Shown: positions 62,868 to 64,000 of the stretch, one piece after another | Numbering within the stretch: the first letter of the stretch is position 1 | Layout of the letters: every line of letters begins with the position of its first letter | Origin: Rhodanobacteraceae bacterium | GTDB taxonomy: Bacteria > Pseudomonadota > Gammaproteobacteria > Xanthomonadales > SZUA-5 | Length of the DNA stretch: 64,000 nucleotides | Reading direction: 5' to 3' | NCBI GenBank assembly: GCA_024234055.1 | Contig: JACKOW010000001.1 | Location: 536,001 to 600,000 of the forward strand | The notes under the pieces: generated by a model | Seen by the model: only the letters and a program-made list of their open reading frames with translations | The model's database searches: none | What the model was told of the DNA's origin: nothing | Made by a program: the position numbers and the translations under genes

Positions 62868-63533
62868 ATGAGCACTCCTTCAATTCAGGCCCGCTGGCTC
62901 GGGCGCCAGCCCTATGAGCCCATCTGGCGGGCAATGCAGTCCTATACCGATGCCCGCGACAGCGCCACGCCGGATGAGATCTGGTTGATGGACCATGAAC
63001 CGGTCTTCACTTTGGGGCAGGCCGGCAAGCTCGAACATGTGCTGGCGCCCGGCGATATCCCGGTGATTCCGGTGGATCGCGGGGGCCAGGTGACCTATCA
63101 CGGCCCGGGTCAGTTGGTGGCCTATCCGTTGCTGGATCTGCGCCGACTGGGTCTGGGCGTGCGCGAGCTGGTGCAGCGGCTGGAACAGGTAGGCATCGAT
63201 CTGCTGGCGGAATTCGACATTGATGCCGAGCGCCGCGAAGGCGCGCCAGGCCTTTATGTTGCCGGGCGCAAGATCCTGGCCATCGGCATCCGGGTGCGTC
63301 GTGGCTGTACCTTTCATGGCATTGCGCTCAATGCCGACCTTGATCTGGAGCCCTTTGGCCGCATCAATCCCTGTGGCTACCAGGGTCTGCAAGTCACCCA
63401 GATCGCCGATTTTCAGCCGGCACCGGCCCTGCCGGAGCTGGCATTACGTTATCTGCATCGATTCTGTGCGAATTTCGGGCATGCCGCTCTGCCGCAAATT
63501 GCCACCGATCTGCCGCAGCCCACGCCGGCCTGA
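62868..63533 (+). CDS. lipB: Lipoyl(octanoyl) transferase
   Basis: 221-residue enzyme that moves octanoate from acyl carrier protein to lipoyl domains, the first step of lipoate synthesis. Motifs are RGGQVTYHGPGQLV (71-84), Lys135 (GRKILAIGIRVRRG) and the acyl-accepting Cys169 (INPCGYQGL). The ATG at 62868 is chosen because it begins the homologous part; the frame upstream is repeat DNA. It is 67 bp before lipA in the same direction, as in most gammaproteobacteria. Confidence 0.96.
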   Translation: MSTPSIQARWLGRQPYEPIWRAMQSYTDARDSATPDEIWLMDHEPVFTLGQAGKLEHVLAPGDIPVIPVDRGGQVTYHGPGQLVAYPLLDLRRLGLGVRELVQRLEQVGIDLLAEFDIDAERREGAPGLYVAGRKILAIGIRVRRGCTFHGIALNADLDLEPFGRINPCGYQGLQVTQIADFQPAPALPELALRYLHRFCANFGHAALPQIATDLPQPTPA

Positions 63534-63600
63534 TCACTTTCGGCTGGCGCCCAGCGTGTACGATTCATGCTGAGTCATTGTCCCCGTCCCAGAGAAGTCC

Positions 63601-64000
63601 ATGTCCCAACTGCAAGCTGACAAGACCATTCCGGCCCTGGTGGTGGGTGAGAAGCAACTCGGCGAAAGCAAGATTGCGCGCAATCCGGTCACCTTTGATC
63701 CGGACCGGCCGGCGCTGCGCAAGCCCAGCTGGATTCGGGTGCGTCTGCCCCAGGGCAATGCCGTCGAGCGCCTCAAGGCCAGTCTGCGCGCCAATCAGCT
63801 GGTGACCGTCTGCGAAGAGGCCTCGTGCCCGAACATCCACGAGTGTTTCAGCAAGGGCACTGCCACCTTCATGATCCTGGGTGATATCTGCACCCGACGC
63901 TGCGCCTTCTGCGATATCGGCCATGGCCGCCCGAAACCACCGGATGTCCATGAACCGGCGAATCTGGCTCGCACTATCCGCGACATGAACTTGCGCTATG
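63601..64000 (+). CDS. lipA: Lipoyl synthase (5' part; gene runs off the window)
   Basis: First 133 codons of the radical-SAM enzyme that inserts two sulfurs into protein-bound octanoate. The auxiliary cluster CxxxxCxxxxxC is at Cys71, Cys76, Cys82 (CEEASCPNIHEC), and the radical-SAM CxxxCxxC at Cys97, Cys101, Cys104 (CTRRCAFCDIGHG). The frame is open to the window end; the missing C-terminus lies beyond 64000. It pairs with lipB upstream. Confidence 0.96.
   Translation, partial: MSQLQADKTIPALVVGEKQLGESKIARNPVTFDPDRPALRKPSWIRVRLPQGNAVERLKASLRANQLVTVCEEASCPNIHECFSKGTATFMILGDICTRRCAFCDIGHGRPKPPDVHEPANLARTIRDMNLRY

Overview
The window is about 64 kb of GC-rich DNA with closely packed genes, from a Gram-negative gammaproteobacterium. 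Lysobacterales (Xanthomonadales) is the best guess. It rests on overall protein style, an ECF sigma/DUF3106 operon, tandem DUF4124 genes, the mreBCD-mrdA-rodA and lipB-lipA clusters, and a CrbS/CrbR-like kinase pair. Genus cannot be set from the sequence alone. Essential genes (groESL, rod-shape cluster, lipBA, pssA) mark it as chromosomal.

Layout. 1-6 kb: a cut-off pteridine-reductase-like SDR, acetoacetyl-CoA synthetase, a small exported protein, and groES-groEL behind a good sigma-32 promoter. 6-12 kb: an alpha/beta hydrolase and a nucleoside-salvage run (deoA-deoB, deoD, cdd). 12-22 kb: a single-domain globin, a MaoC hot-dog protein, an exported M20 amidohydrolase, then pssA - GAF/SpoIIE/HATPase switch protein - STAS antagonist - mlaE, two DUF4124 proteins, and an ECF sigma/anti-sigma/PDZ operon. 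22-28 kb: a TetR-controlled RND efflux adaptor and permease. 28-38 kb: an SDR, a DUF2799 lipoprotein, Uup, a coiled-coil membrane protein, a long acetyl-CoA hydrolase/transferase, a secreted lipase and TatD. 38-44 kb: rodA, mrdA, mreD, mreC, mreB. 44-52 kb: a four-gene ECF/DUF3106 operon, a gene-free AT-richer DnaA-box region, and an ECF sigma/anti-sigma/HEAT/Ser-Thr kinase run. 52-64 kb: a TonB receptor, a response regulator with an SLC5-type hybrid kinase, a 3-hydroxybutyrate oligomer hydrolase, a GYF/RDD membrane protein, lipB and the start of lipA.

Common themes. Three ECF sigma genes each overlap a membrane protein gene that probably encodes the anti-sigma factor; none of these proteins has an obvious zinc-binding motif. 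Oligomer hydrolase and acetoacetyl-CoA synthetase together suggest use of 3-hydroxybutyrate/acetoacetate. The SLC5 kinase and its regulator are of the type that controls acetate use elsewhere.

The most striking non-genic feature is the density of dispersed repeats. Several short palindromic families sit between genes. Many are bracketed by inverted arms made of 7-, 8- or 9-bp tandem units. One 7-bp array lies inside the RND permease coding frame, where gain or loss of a unit would shift the frame. A second highlight is 46.67-47.09 kb, with six DnaA-box-like sites in two similar clusters flanking AT-richer DNA and no dnaA gene nearby.
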